Of a stretch of DNA of 64,000 bases, positions 35,816 to 43,961 are shown piece after piece. Position numbers and translations under genes: made by a program. The stretch is from RYN-230 sp963851025. GTDB lineage: Bacteria > Actinomycetota > Actinomycetes > Streptosporangiales > Streptosporangiaceae. The first letter of the stretch is position 1; each line of letters starts with the position of its first letter. The DNA lies in NCBI GenBank assembly GCA_963851025.1, contig CAWKOA010000006.1:124001-188000 (forward strand), given 5' to 3'. The notes below the pieces were generated by a model, which saw only the letters and a list, made by a program, of their open reading frames with translations, was not told where the DNA came from and did no database searches.

Positions 35816-37186
35816 ATGCGCAGACGCATCGCACGCGCGCTTTACGCCGCCACGGTCGCCGTGATCACGCTCACCGGACTTGCCCTGGCCGGGACCAGTG
35901 CCCCGGCCACCGCCGCCGCGCGGCCACTGAGCCCGCCGGCGTACGACACCGCTGCCGCAGGTTATACCTCCACCGGGCGGTGGTTCCGGTTCGTGGCCGC
36001 CACCGTGACCGTCCTCCCGTCCGGCGGGCCCACAGGCTACGGCAACATGCTCGTCGTGCTGCAGCACGACGTGCGCGTCGGCCCGGCAGCTGCGGTCATC
36101 CTGGTCAGGCCGGGCGGTGGTTCCGGCAGCGTCGAATGGGGGAATGGTCAGCAGATCACGCCATTCAGGCTGAGCCCGAATGCCGGTGACCAGCTCAGAA
36201 CCAGCATCTACTACGACAGGCGCGGCCACACCTATCTCACCGCCGCTGACCTCACCCAGGGCATCACCCGCACCGTGCGGGTCCAGACCGGGGACGTCGT
36301 CTACAACAAGGCCTCACTGGTCGACAATGTCGCGTCGAACGGGTTCCCTCCCGCCACCGATATCCGGCTGTGGAAGGTCACCGGCACCCGCCTGACCACC
36401 TACACCGGCGTGCGGGGCACGGTCACCGGCCCCTGGCAGACCAGCCCGGTCATCGAAACCAGCAGCGGCACCGCCACGGGCACCGTGCTCACGAGCCCGG
36501 CTGGGCTGTGGAACGGCGGGGCGAACTTCAGCATCTGGCTGCGGGCGCTGCCCGTCGTCTACACCCGGAGTTTCGCCGGTTATGCGAACAGCGTGGGCCC
36601 GTTCCGGTTCGTCGCCACGTACCTGACCATGCCGCCCGCCCAGGTGCCTGCGGCCAACGGCGGCACGGCGCTGGTTACTCTCGGGCACAACGGCGGCGCG
36701 ACACCCCGGCCGTACGCGGACATCGACGTGCGCCCCGGCGGCGGAGCCGGCAGCATCAGTTACGTCTCCAATGCGGCGTCAGGCACGTTCACGGTGCAGC
36801 CGAAGCCCGGTGACCAGCTCACGGTCAGCATCTTCTACGACCAGCACGGCCACTATTCCCTCACCGTCACCGACGCCACCCAGGGCGCCGCCCAGACGGT
36901 CACGGTGCCGGCGCCCTACGCGGATTCGATGGCCCTGAACTCCGCCGAAGTGCTCGTGAGCATCGACAACGGCGCGGTCACGCCGCCGCCGGCCGACATC
37001 CGGCTCTGGAACTTCACCGGCACCGGCACGACCACCTACAGCGGTGCGCACGGCACCATCCTCGGGCCGTGGGCCACCGCGGAATGGATCGACACCACGG
37101 ATGGCACTGCGGCCGGGACGGTCGTGGCGGACGCCATCACGGTAGGGACAGGCGGTGCCTTCAGCGTCTGGCTGCGCTCCCGGTAG
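35816..37186 (+). CDS. secreted protein with two tandem beta-rich repeats, unknown function
   Basis: 456 aa from ATG 35816 (GGGGG upstream). A basic/hydrophobic signal peptide ends near SAPATAAA. The rest is two homologous units of about 200 residues: matching pairs are FRFVAATVTVLP / FRFVATYLTMPP, VRPGGGSGS / VRPGGGAGS, GDQLRTSIYYDRRGH / GDQLTVSIFYDQHGH and DIRLWKVTGT / DIRLWNFTGT. The pattern suggests a beta-sandwich. No catalytic motif is certain. It interrupts the acyl-CoA genes and has no palindrome upstream. Confidence 0.72.
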   Translation: MRRRIARALYAATVAVITLTGLALAGTSAPATAAARPLSPPAYDTAAAGYTSTGRWFRFVAATVTVLPSGGPTGYGNMLVVLQHDVRVGPAAAVILVRPGGGSGSVEWGNGQQITPFRLSPNAGDQLRTSIYYDRRGHTYLTAADLTQGITRTVRVQTGDVVYNKASLVDNVASNGFPPATDIRLWKVTGTRLTTYTGVRGTVTGPWQTSPVIETSSGTATGTVLTSPAGLWNGGANFSIWLRALPVVYTRSFAGYANSVGPFRFVATYLTMPPAQVPAANGGTALVTLGHNGGATPRPYADIDVRPGGGAGSISYVSNAASGTFTVQPKPGDQLTVSIFYDQHGHYSLTVTDATQGAAQTVTVPAPYADSMALNSAEVLVSIDNGAVTPPPADIRLWNFTGTGTTTYSGAHGTILGPWATAEWIDTTDGTAAGTVVADAITVGTGGAFSVWLRSR

Positions 37187-37233
37187 TGCGCCAGATCACC
37201 CGCTGCTTTCTACAGCAAGCACCTTTTGCTAGA

Positions 37234-37239
37234 TATACT
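37234..37239 (+). promoter_or_regulatory. possible -10 element TATACT
   Basis: TATACT in a rare AT-rich patch, 34 bp before the ATG at 37273. No good -35 is visible, so this is weak support for a promoter of the coiled-coil protein gene. Confidence 0.35.
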
Positions 37240-37272
37240 GAGCATGACATTCGGATCTGACGGAGGCATGAG

Positions 37273-37836
37273 ATGACGAGCGTGACCAGGCAGTACAGCG
37301 CCGTGGTGAGTCAGGCCAGCGAGGCGGCCGAGAAGGCCGCTGACTCCTGGACCCAGGGTGTGCGCAGGCTGACCGACTTGTTCCCCGCGGTGCCGCAGGT
37401 TGACCTGGTGCCCGTGGTGGAGCGCTACTTCGATCTGGTGCAGCGGGCCGTGGACGTGAACCGCGATATCACCGTCAGGTGGGCGCACGCGGCGGGCACG
37501 CTGACGGGCGTGGCCCGGGAGAAGGCGCAGTCGGCAGGCCAGGTCGTGCGCGAGCGGGCCGAGTCGGCCGGGGACGTGGTCCGCGAGCGGGCCGAGTCGT
37601 TCGAGCGGACGGCCAGCCAGCAGGCAGACGAGGCCGACCAGGCCACGAAGGAGCTGGTCCGCGAGGCCCGCAGGATGGAGCGCGAGCACGCCAGGCAGGT
37701 TCATCAGCAGGCCCGCGAGCGCTACGAAGGCCTGACCAAGGCGGAGCTGAGCAAGCAGCTGGCCCAGCGGGACCTGCCCAAGACCGGCACGGTCAACGAG
37801 CTCATCGAGCGCCTGGTCGAGGCAGACGCCAGGTAG
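37273..37836 (+). CDS. coiled-coil protein with C-terminal SAP-like domain (phasin-like?)
   Basis: 187 aa from ATG 37273 with CGGAGG upstream. The first 80 residues are amphipathic helix (YFDLVQRAVDVNRDITVRWA), then a charged coiled coil with a repeated unit (VVRERAESAGDVVRERAESF), then a SAP/LEM-like motif at the end (YEGLTKAELSKQLAQRDLPK followed by TGTVNELIERLVEAD). SAP-like modules bind DNA; the N-terminal helix resembles polyester-granule phasins. A protein linking storage granules and DNA would have this form, but that is inference. It is monocistronic. Confidence 0.6.
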   Translation: MTSVTRQYSAVVSQASEAAEKAADSWTQGVRRLTDLFPAVPQVDLVPVVERYFDLVQRAVDVNRDITVRWAHAAGTLTGVAREKAQSAGQVVRERAESAGDVVRERAESFERTASQQADEADQATKELVREARRMEREHARQVHQQARERYEGLTKAELSKQLAQRDLPKTGTVNELIERLVEADAR

Positions 37837-37846
37837 CCAGCTCCCC

Positions 37847-37898
37847 CATCAGCGCGGTGCATCACGCGTGCCTTGGGCACGGTGCAGCGGCGCTGATG
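37847..37898. terminator. nested inverted repeats between convergent genes
   Basis: An outer 9-base stem (CATCAGCGC at 37847 with GCGCTGATG ending 37898) encloses an inner perfect hairpin CGTGCC-TTG-GGCACG (37867-37881). It lies between the SAP-like gene (+) and the acyl-CoA dehydrogenase gene (-), where a bidirectional terminator is expected. Confidence 0.6.
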
Positions 37899-37901
37899 CG
37901 G

Positions 37902-39053
37902 TCAGAGGGCGAGGTGACGGGCCAGGAGCTCGCGGTGGTAGGCGGGAGCGCCGAGCAGGATCTCAGACGAGCGGGCCCGCTTGAAGTAGAGCTGGACCGG
38001 ATGCTCCCAGGTGAGCGCGATCCCGCCGAAGACCTGGATGGCTGTGTCGGCGGCGTGCCGGTAGGCCTCCGAGCAGAACGCCTTGGCCAGGCTGGACACC
38101 GCGGCCAGCTCGGCCTCCGCCCCGGCGTCAGCCGGCCCGCTCTCCGGGGCGGGCTGGGCGGCCGCGGCGCGCAGACCGTAGTAGGCGGCCGACCTGGCCG
38201 CCTCGACGTTGACCAGCACTCCCGCGCACGCGTGCTGGACGGCCTGGAAGGAGCCGATCGGCCGGCCGAACTGATGCCGGGTGCGGGCGTGGTCCACCAT
38301 CATGTCCAGCACCCGCCGGGCCCCGCCGGCCTGCTCGGCGGCCAGTCCCACCACGGCCCGCCGCAGCCCGCGCTCGATAACGTCCCAGCCGGCGCCGTCG
38401 TTGCCGATCAGGCGGCCGCGGGCGGCGGCGAAGTCGAGCCGCGCCTGCTTGCGGGTCTGGTCCATGGCCGGCAGCGAGGCCCGGGTCAGCCCCTCCGCTG
38501 CCCCGGGCACCGCGAACAGGCCGATCCCCGCAGGCGTACGGGCAGCAGCCAGGATCACGTCCGCGCTGGCCCCGTCGGGCACGAACGTCACGGCGCCAGT
38601 CAGCTGCCAGCCGGCCGGGGCCTGCTCGGCGCGGAGCGTGACGCCCGCGTCGTCCCACCGGCCGCCGGGCCCGGCGGCCGCCAGCGTGACGGTCAGGCCG
38701 TCGGCGCAGATGCCGTGCAGCAGCTCGGCGGCGACCGGATCACCGTCCGGCGCCGCGAGCAGGGTCTGCACGCCCAGGACCGCGGTGGCGAAGTACGGCC
38801 CGCCGCACAGGGCCCGGCCCATCTCCTCCAGCACCACCCCCTGGTCGGCCAGGGACCCGCCGCCCCCGCCGAAGTCCTCGGGCACCGCGATGCCGGGCAG
38901 GCCCAGCTCGCCCAGCTGGCGCCAGGCATCCGGGTCCGTGCCCGCCGGGTCCGGCATCAGCGCGCGGACCCGGTCCTGCGACGAGACCTCCGCCAGCAGC
39001 GCCCGGGTGGCCTCCCGCAGCTGGGACTGCTCGCTGGTGAACCCGATGAGCAC
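37902..39053 (-). CDS. acyl-CoA dehydrogenase, beta-type subunit of a likely heteromer
   Basis: 383 aa from GTG 39053 behind GGAGG; a longer GTG start at 39071 would sit almost on the palindrome. It has LGLPGIAVPEDFGGGG, the C-terminal helices TIQVFGGIALTWEHPVQLYF and KRARSSEILLG. The middle FAD segment is degenerate (VTLAAAGPGGRW), as in the non-canonical subunit of alpha2beta2 acyl-CoA dehydrogenases of steroid side-chain degraders. It is divergent from a second dehydrogenase gene, sharing palindrome site 6. Confidence 0.82.
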   Translation of the reverse strand: MLIGFTSEQSQLREATRALLAEVSSQDRVRALMPDPAGTDPDAWRQLGELGLPGIAVPEDFGGGGGSLADQGVVLEEMGRALCGGPYFATAVLGVQTLLAAPDGDPVAAELLHGICADGLTVTLAAAGPGGRWDDAGVTLRAEQAPAGWQLTGAVTFVPDGASADVILAAARTPAGIGLFAVPGAAEGLTRASLPAMDQTRKQARLDFAAARGRLIGNDGAGWDVIERGLRRAVVGLAAEQAGGARRVLDMMVDHARTRHQFGRPIGSFQAVQHACAGVLVNVEAARSAAYYGLRAAAAQPAPESGPADAGAEAELAAVSSLAKAFCSEAYRHAADTAIQVFGGIALTWEHPVQLYFKRARSSEILLGAPAYHRELLARHLAL

Positions 39054-39073
39054 CTGGCCTCCATCACCCACTA

Positions 39074-39091
39074 ATCAACGCTAGTGTTGAC
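39074..39091. promoter_or_regulatory. operator palindrome, site 6 (divergent acyl-CoA dehydrogenases)
   Basis: ATCAACGCTAGTGTTGAC lies 20 bp from the GTG at 39053 (-) and 53 bp from the GTG at 39145 (+), inside a gap of only 91 bp, so binding would block both promoters. Confidence 0.85.
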
Positions 39092-39144
39092 AAGCCTTGA
39101 GTCTGGCTGGATGCTGTGAGTATGTCAAGGTGGTGGCGGCGCGG

Positions 39145-40383
39145 GTGATTCTCGACTACGACGGCGAGGCGGCCGGGTTCCGGGCCGGGGTCCGCGCCTG
39201 GCTCGACGCCAACCTGCCCGACGGCTGGCCCTACGAACCCGGCCAGCAATCGCCCGAGGACCGCGGCAAGTTCCGGCAGGAGTGGAACGAGAAGCTCTAC
39301 GCGGCGGGCTGGATCTGCGCGTCCTGGCCAGCCGAGTACGGCGGCCGGGGCCTGTCCCAGCTGGAGTCGCTGATCCTGGCCGAGGAGTTCAGCCGGGCCA
39401 AGGCGCCGCTGCGGGCCGACTGGTTCGGCGACACGCTGGTCGGCCCGACCATCCTGCGCTGGGGCACCGAGGAGCAGAAGAGCACGTTCATCCCGAAGAT
39501 CCTGCGCGGCGAGATCGCCTGGTGCCAGGGCTTCTCCGAACCCGAGGCCGGCTCGGACCTGGCCAGCCTGCGGACGTCGGCCCGGCTGGAGACCGGGGAC
39601 GGCGGCGAGGAGTGGGTGATCAACGGCCAGAAGACCTGGACCACCCGCGCCGACGAGGCCGACTACATCTTCCTGCTGGCCCGCACGGAGCCGGGCGAGG
39701 CCCGGCACCGGGGCCTGTCCTACCTCCTGGTGCCGATGCGCCAGCCGGGCGTGGAGGTCCGCCCCATCGAGCAGCTGGACGGCGCCGCCGAGTTCAGCGA
39801 GGTGTTCTTCACCGACGCCCGCGCCCCGGCCGGCGCGGTGGTCGGGGGGCGCGGCCAGGGCTGGACGGTCGCCATGACCACGCTCGGTTTCGAGCGGGGC
39901 GTGTCCTCCAGCATGAGCCACCAGCGGTTCGAGAAGGAGCTGGCCGGCATCATCGCCGCGGCCCGGGAGCAGGGCGCGACGGCGGACCCGCTGGCCCGCG
40001 ACCGCCTGGTCCAGCAGTGGATCAAGGTCCAGCTGATCAAGTTCGGCAACCAGCGGCTGCTGTTCGACGCGCTCAACGGCACCCACCAGGCCGACGCACT
40101 CCGGGCTACCACCAAGCTGTGGTGGTCGCGGACCCACCAGGACACCCTGGATCTGGCCATGGACCTGCTCGGCCCGGAGGGCCAGGTGCTCACCGGCGAC
40201 CCGGCCGGGGATGGCAGCTGGATTCCCGGCGTCGGGCTGCGCCGCGGCCGGCCTGACTACCCGGCGTCGGCCCTGCAGCGGGCGTTCCTGTTCTCGCGCT
40301 CGGACACCATCGGCGGCGGTACCTCCGAGATCCAGCTAGGCATCATCGCGGAGCGGGTGCTCAAGCTGCCCCGCGCGCGCTAG
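39145..40383 (+). CDS. acyl-CoA dehydrogenase, alpha-type subunit of a likely heteromer
   Basis: 412 aa if started at GTG 39145 (VILDYDGEAAGFRAGVRAWL), which follows AAGGTGG; GTGs at 39130 and 39133 are alternatives. It has CQGFSEPEAGSDLASLRT (FAD/substrate loop), WTTRADEADYIFLLARTEP and the C-terminal SDTIGGGTSEIQLGIIAERV. It matches the FAD-binding partner in heterotetrameric acyl-CoA dehydrogenases. Divergent from the beta-type gene around one palindrome, giving co-expression. Confidence 0.84.
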   Translation: MILDYDGEAAGFRAGVRAWLDANLPDGWPYEPGQQSPEDRGKFRQEWNEKLYAAGWICASWPAEYGGRGLSQLESLILAEEFSRAKAPLRADWFGDTLVGPTILRWGTEEQKSTFIPKILRGEIAWCQGFSEPEAGSDLASLRTSARLETGDGGEEWVINGQKTWTTRADEADYIFLLARTEPGEARHRGLSYLLVPMRQPGVEVRPIEQLDGAAEFSEVFFTDARAPAGAVVGGRGQGWTVAMTTLGFERGVSSSMSHQRFEKELAGIIAAAREQGATADPLARDRLVQQWIKVQLIKFGNQRLLFDALNGTHQADALRATTKLWWSRTHQDTLDLAMDLLGPEGQVLTGDPAGDGSWIPGVGLRRGRPDYPASALQRAFLFSRSDTIGGGTSEIQLGIIAERVLKLPRAR

Positions 40384-40411
40384 CGCCCGGAGCCGGCCTG
40401 GCGGCCCGGGC

Positions 40412-40437
40412 CCGGGTGCCCCGTGCCTGGTACCCGG
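40412..40437. terminator. possible hairpin between convergent genes
   Basis: CCGGGTGCC (40412-40420) and GGTACCCGG (40429-40437) pair over nine bases with one G-U, loop of eight. It lies between the stop of the dehydrogenase (40383, +) and that of the racemase-like gene (40450, -). Confidence 0.45.
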
Positions 40438-40449
40438 CGCCCGGGACGG

Positions 40450-41649
40450 TCAGGCCACGGTGCCCTGGTCGCGGAGGCCGGCCACCGCGGCGCTGTCCAG
40501 CGACAGCCACTCGGCGAGCACCTCGCCGGTGTGCTCACCGGCCCGCGCGGGCGGGCGCTGGATCGCGCCGGGGGTGGCGCTGAACCGCGGTGCGGGCGCC
40601 GGCTGGATCACCCCGCCCTCGCGGGTGAACGTGCCCCGCGCCTGATGGTGCGGGTGCTGCGGGGCCTCGGCCAGGTCGAGCACCGGCGCGAAGCAGATGT
40701 CCCGCTCCCCGTCCAGCCGGGCGCACCACTCGTCCCGGGTGTGCTGCCGGAACACCGCGGCCAGCCGCTCCCGGGCGGCCGGCCACTGGTCCCGGTCGCG
40801 GCGGGGCGGCAGGTCGTCCGGGCGCAGCCCGAGGACGTCCAGCAGCCTCGTGTAGAAGCGGTGCTCGATCGGCCCCACCGAGACGTACCGGCCGTCCGCG
40901 CACTCGTACACGTCGTAGAACGGCGCGCCGGAGTCGATAACGTTGTGCCCCCGCTCGAGCGAGTAGAAGCCCTGGGCGTGATAGCCCCACACCATGGTCA
41001 TCAGCGAGGACACGCCGTCGATCATGGCCGCGTCCACGACCTGCCCGCGGCCGGTCCGGCGGGCCTCGAGCAGGCCGCACACCACGCCGAAGGCGAGCAG
41101 CAGCCCGCCGCCGCCCATGTCGCCGACCAGGTTCAGCGGGGGCACCGGCGGCTGCCCGGCCCGGCCGATGTGGGCCAGCGCGCCGGCCAGCGCCACGTAG
41201 TTGATGTCGTGCCCGGCGTGCTGGGCCAGCGGGCCGTCCTGCCCCCAGCCGGTCATCCGCCCGTACACGAGTTCCGGGCGGCGGGCCAGGCAGGCATCAG
41301 GCCCGACGCCCAGCCGCTCGGCGGCCCCCGGACGGTACGGGTCGAGCAGCGCGTCGGCCCGGCTGACCAGGTCCAGCACCAGCGCCGCGCCGGCCGCCGA
41401 CTTCAGGTCCACCGCGATGGACCGGCGGCCCCTGGCCACGATGTCGCCCGGCACGGCCGGGCCCGCCTGGGCCGCGGTGTCCGCCCGCTCAACCCGGATG
41501 ACGTCCGCGCCCAGGTCGCTGAGCAGCATGGCCGCGTACGGCCCGGGGCCGATCCCGGCCAGCTCGATGATGCGGAACCCGCGGAGCGGCCCGGACGGGG
41601 CCCGGAGCGACCCGGACGGGGCCGGCCCGGGCTCAGCGGCAGCATTCAC
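40450..41649 (-). CDS. CaiB/BaiF CoA-transferase family: alpha-methylacyl-CoA racemase
   Basis: 399 aa from GTG 41649, seven bases after AAGGA. GIGPGPYAAMLLSDLGADVI, HAGHDINYVALAGAL and PPVPPLNLVGDMGGGGLLLA are the racemase signatures. H147, D177 and E263 fall at spacings matching the catalytic His, Asp and Glu of the Mycobacterium tuberculosis enzyme MCR. The enzyme epimerises 2-methylacyl-CoA, needed for beta-oxidation of branched side chains of sterols, terpenoids and branched fatty acids. Palindrome site 7 lies 20 bp upstream. Confidence 0.86.
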   Translation of the reverse strand: MNAAAEPGPAPSGSLRAPSGPLRGFRIIELAGIGPGPYAAMLLSDLGADVIRVERADTAAQAGPAVPGDIVARGRRSIAVDLKSAAGAALVLDLVSRADALLDPYRPGAAERLGVGPDACLARRPELVYGRMTGWGQDGPLAQHAGHDINYVALAGALAHIGRAGQPPVPPLNLVGDMGGGGLLLAFGVVCGLLEARRTGRGQVVDAAMIDGVSSLMTMVWGYHAQGFYSLERGHNVIDSGAPFYDVYECADGRYVSVGPIEHRFYTRLLDVLGLRPDDLPPRRDRDQWPAARERLAAVFRQHTRDEWCARLDGERDICFAPVLDLAEAPQHPHHQARGTFTREGGVIQPAPAPRFSATPGAIQRPPARAGEHTGEVLAEWLSLDSAAVAGLRDQGTVA

Positions 41650-41668
41650 TGCTGGTCCTTCCTGTTGC

Positions 41669-41686
41669 GTCAACGTACATGTTGAC
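41669..41686. promoter_or_regulatory. operator palindrome, site 7
   Basis: GTCAACGTACATGTTGAC, 19 bp upstream of the racemase-like gene start (41649, -). The centre (GTACAT) departs from the usual CTAG core but both TCAAC/GTTGA arms are intact. Confidence 0.78.
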
Positions 41687-41786
41687 GCTGGTTGGCCAGC
41701 CGGGTCAAGTAACCCGTTCCCGCCAGGGTTGTGCGTCGTGGGCATATGGGCTACATAAAGAAGGGGTGGCCGCCTGAGGGGGACAA

Positions 41787-42956
41787 ATGCATCACGGTAG
41801 GTACATTACGCCGCAAAGCCGTACATTAGGATTCCTGAGCCGGACCGGCGTAAGGATTTTCCTCACCGTAGTAGTCTGCGCACTGCCGGTGATACCTGTC
41901 GTTCTCCTGGTGCAGAACAATTTCGACTCCACCGGTTTCCAGCCGCTGGGATATCCGTCCGCTGATCTCGCCACGCCGCGGGATGATTATTACGGCGCAC
42001 CCACCGAGGTCTACTCGTCAAATGCGGACGGCCTCCCCGCCGACCTCTGCGTGACGTTCGAATTCCTCGGCCTCGATCCCAGTGTCCCGGACGTTTCCCT
42101 GGGCGTCCTGGTCGGCGTGACCGGCCCGGGGAAGAGGGTGCTGCGCGGCCTGGCTGCGCAGGGCTACCGGAACGTGTCACTCGTGGTCAAGAGCAACAGC
42201 GGGCTCAGCAACTTCGAGATACCGGTGTCCGTGCCGGTACTGGAAGCGGCCGCGCCGACCCACTGCGGCGCTCATCTGCATCAGAACAACCTGGATCAGC
42301 ATGCGGTGTACCGCCGCACCTGGACGCTGTCCCTCCTCGGGCAGCCCCGCGCTTTCCCGCAGGACTGGTACGAGCTGGACGATTCCGTGGGCATGATCGC
42401 CGGGCGCAGCCAGAACGGGGCAGCGCTCCCTTCCTCAATTGTCATGATGTCGCGTGACGAGGACTTGCGGGTGGGTGTCCAGACCGATCCGCCGACGTAC
42501 TCCTTCACGGGTTACCCGAATCAGCCCGCCGAGCATCAGCTCTTCTTTACCGTGATCCGTCCCACGTGGACAATCAGCTACACCTACTTCGTCGCCGCGA
42601 TGCCATTCCTGCTGCTCATCGCGCTGCTCTGGTTCAAGCGCTTCGCCCAGCGCCGGGCGCTGGAGCCGTCGGACGCGGCGTTCGGCCTGGCCGCCGCCAT
42701 GGTGGCCATACTCCCCCTGCGCCAGGTCCTGGTCCCGAACACCATCCCGGGCCTCACCCGGCTCGACCTGCTGTTCGGCCTGGGGATCTGTTTCCTGGTC
42801 ATGGCGTCCATCCTGTGGGTCGTGGTCTGGCTGCCCCTCCTCCCCTACCGGCGGCCCAGGCCACGCCCGGCCGGCGATGGGGAGGACGGCCAGGGCAATG
42901 GCGCCGCAAATCCCGGCGGCGATGTCACGGAGGTCAGCCAGGACACGAGCGCCTAG
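41787..42956 (+). CDS. membrane protein with extracytoplasmic domain (DUF4436-like)
   Basis: 389 aa with one N-terminal membrane helix (VRIFLTVVVCALPVIPVVLL), an outer beta-rich domain of about 200 residues, and three C-terminal helices (TYFVAAMPFLLLIALLWF, then AAMVAILPLRQVLVP, then FLVMASILWVVVWLPLL). The layout resembles DUF4436 membrane proteins; function unknown. It is less GC-rich at its start than its neighbours and has no palindrome of its own; site 7 is 100 bp upstream but faces the racemase gene. Confidence 0.6.
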   Translation: MHHGRYITPQSRTLGFLSRTGVRIFLTVVVCALPVIPVVLLVQNNFDSTGFQPLGYPSADLATPRDDYYGAPTEVYSSNADGLPADLCVTFEFLGLDPSVPDVSLGVLVGVTGPGKRVLRGLAAQGYRNVSLVVKSNSGLSNFEIPVSVPVLEAAAPTHCGAHLHQNNLDQHAVYRRTWTLSLLGQPRAFPQDWYELDDSVGMIAGRSQNGAALPSSIVMMSRDEDLRVGVQTDPPTYSFTGYPNQPAEHQLFFTVIRPTWTISYTYFVAAMPFLLLIALLWFKRFAQRRALEPSDAAFGLAAAMVAILPLRQVLVPNTIPGLTRLDLLFGLGICFLVMASILWVVVWLPLLPYRRPRPRPAGDGEDGQGNGAANPGGDVTEVSQDTSA

Positions 42957-42978
42957 TACGGCAGCATCCATTCACCCT

Positions 42979-43740
42979 TCAACCTGGGCAGATGCGAGTG
43001 TTCTGGTCAGGTTGCCGGCCTAGGGTTGTGGGGCGTCGTTGGGCGATCACGAGGACGCGGCGGGTGATGCTGGCCAAGGTGGCGTTCATCTCGGTGATGC
43101 GTGCCCGCCGCTGCGCGGCCGTGCCGCCGTACTCGGCGGCTAGTTCTGCCGCGGCGGCGAGCAGCGCCTGACCTGTTCGCTGCTGCCGGTCGCGCCAGGC
43201 GCAGGTTTCCTCGTAGCAGAGGACGTCGAAGCCGGCCTGGTTCAGCAGGGGCCGGTGATCGGCGATCTGGGCGGGGCGGCCGGCGGGCTGGCTGTGGTAA
43301 TCCCAGCTGGTCATCACCAGCCGCCCCCCGGGAACGAGGATCCTGGCCAGCTCGGCAGCGGCGGCGGGCTTGCTGGGCGCGAACAGCAGGGCGTCGATGC
43401 TCATCACCGCCTGGGCCGAGCCGTCGGGCAGCCTGGTGTCGTGGAAGCTTCCCCGGCGGAAGCTGGCCCGGTCGGCCAGCCCGGCCTGGTCCGCCCGGCG
43501 CCGGGCGGCGGCCAGCGCCGCTTCGTCGGGGTCAATGCCGATGAGGCGGGTGCCGGTCACTGCGGCCATCCACAGGCCCGGGCCGCCACGGCCGCAGCCG
43601 GCATCGACCAGGCACTGGCCGTGCGTTGCGTGCAGTTCGCGGGCGAAGCGCCGCAGTTCGGTCACGCTGACGTAGCTGAACGGGTCAGCCCAGCTGGGGT
43701 ATTCCGGGCCGTATACCTGCTGCCAGATGCGTGCCCGCAC
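42979..43740 (-). CDS. SAM-dependent methyltransferase
   Basis: 253 aa from GTG 43740. The SAM site reads LVDAGCGRGGPGLW, then LIGIDPDEAALAAARRRADQ (acidic ribose ligand), and VMSIDALLFAPSKPAAAAEL and ILVPGGRLVMTSWDYHSQPA follow in the usual class I order. The substrate cannot be deduced; the resemblance is to small-molecule or sterol-type methyltransferases. It is monocistronic. Confidence 0.8.
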   Translation of the reverse strand: MRARIWQQVYGPEYPSWADPFSYVSVTELRRFARELHATHGQCLVDAGCGRGGPGLWMAAVTGTRLIGIDPDEAALAAARRRADQAGLADRASFRRGSFHDTRLPDGSAQAVMSIDALLFAPSKPAAAAELARILVPGGRLVMTSWDYHSQPAGRPAQIADHRPLLNQAGFDVLCYEETCAWRDRQQRTGQALLAAAAELAAEYGGTAAQRRARITEMNATLASITRRVLVIAQRRPTTLGRQPDQNTRICPG

Positions 43741-43961
43741 CGCCGAGGCGGGGCGGCCGTACCGTGGCCACGGATTCGACAGCTAGCGGACGATTCACTA
43801 CCTTATGACCGGCCAAGGGTCGCGAGGCTGCGCCGGGTGCGCTGGCACCAAACGAAGCCGCCGCGGACGCAAGCTGCCGATTCCGGCGTCTTGGCTCCGA
43901 TTTGCCGCATTCAACCTGGGTAGCGCAGCATGCCGCGCCGCCTCGAGCTATGGGAGACCGA

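Noticed and set aside
39097..39144. TTG start at 39097 for the alpha-type dehydrogenase
   Set aside because: It would add a Cys-rich tail directly against the operator with no ribosome site; the later GTG matches the usual N-terminus.
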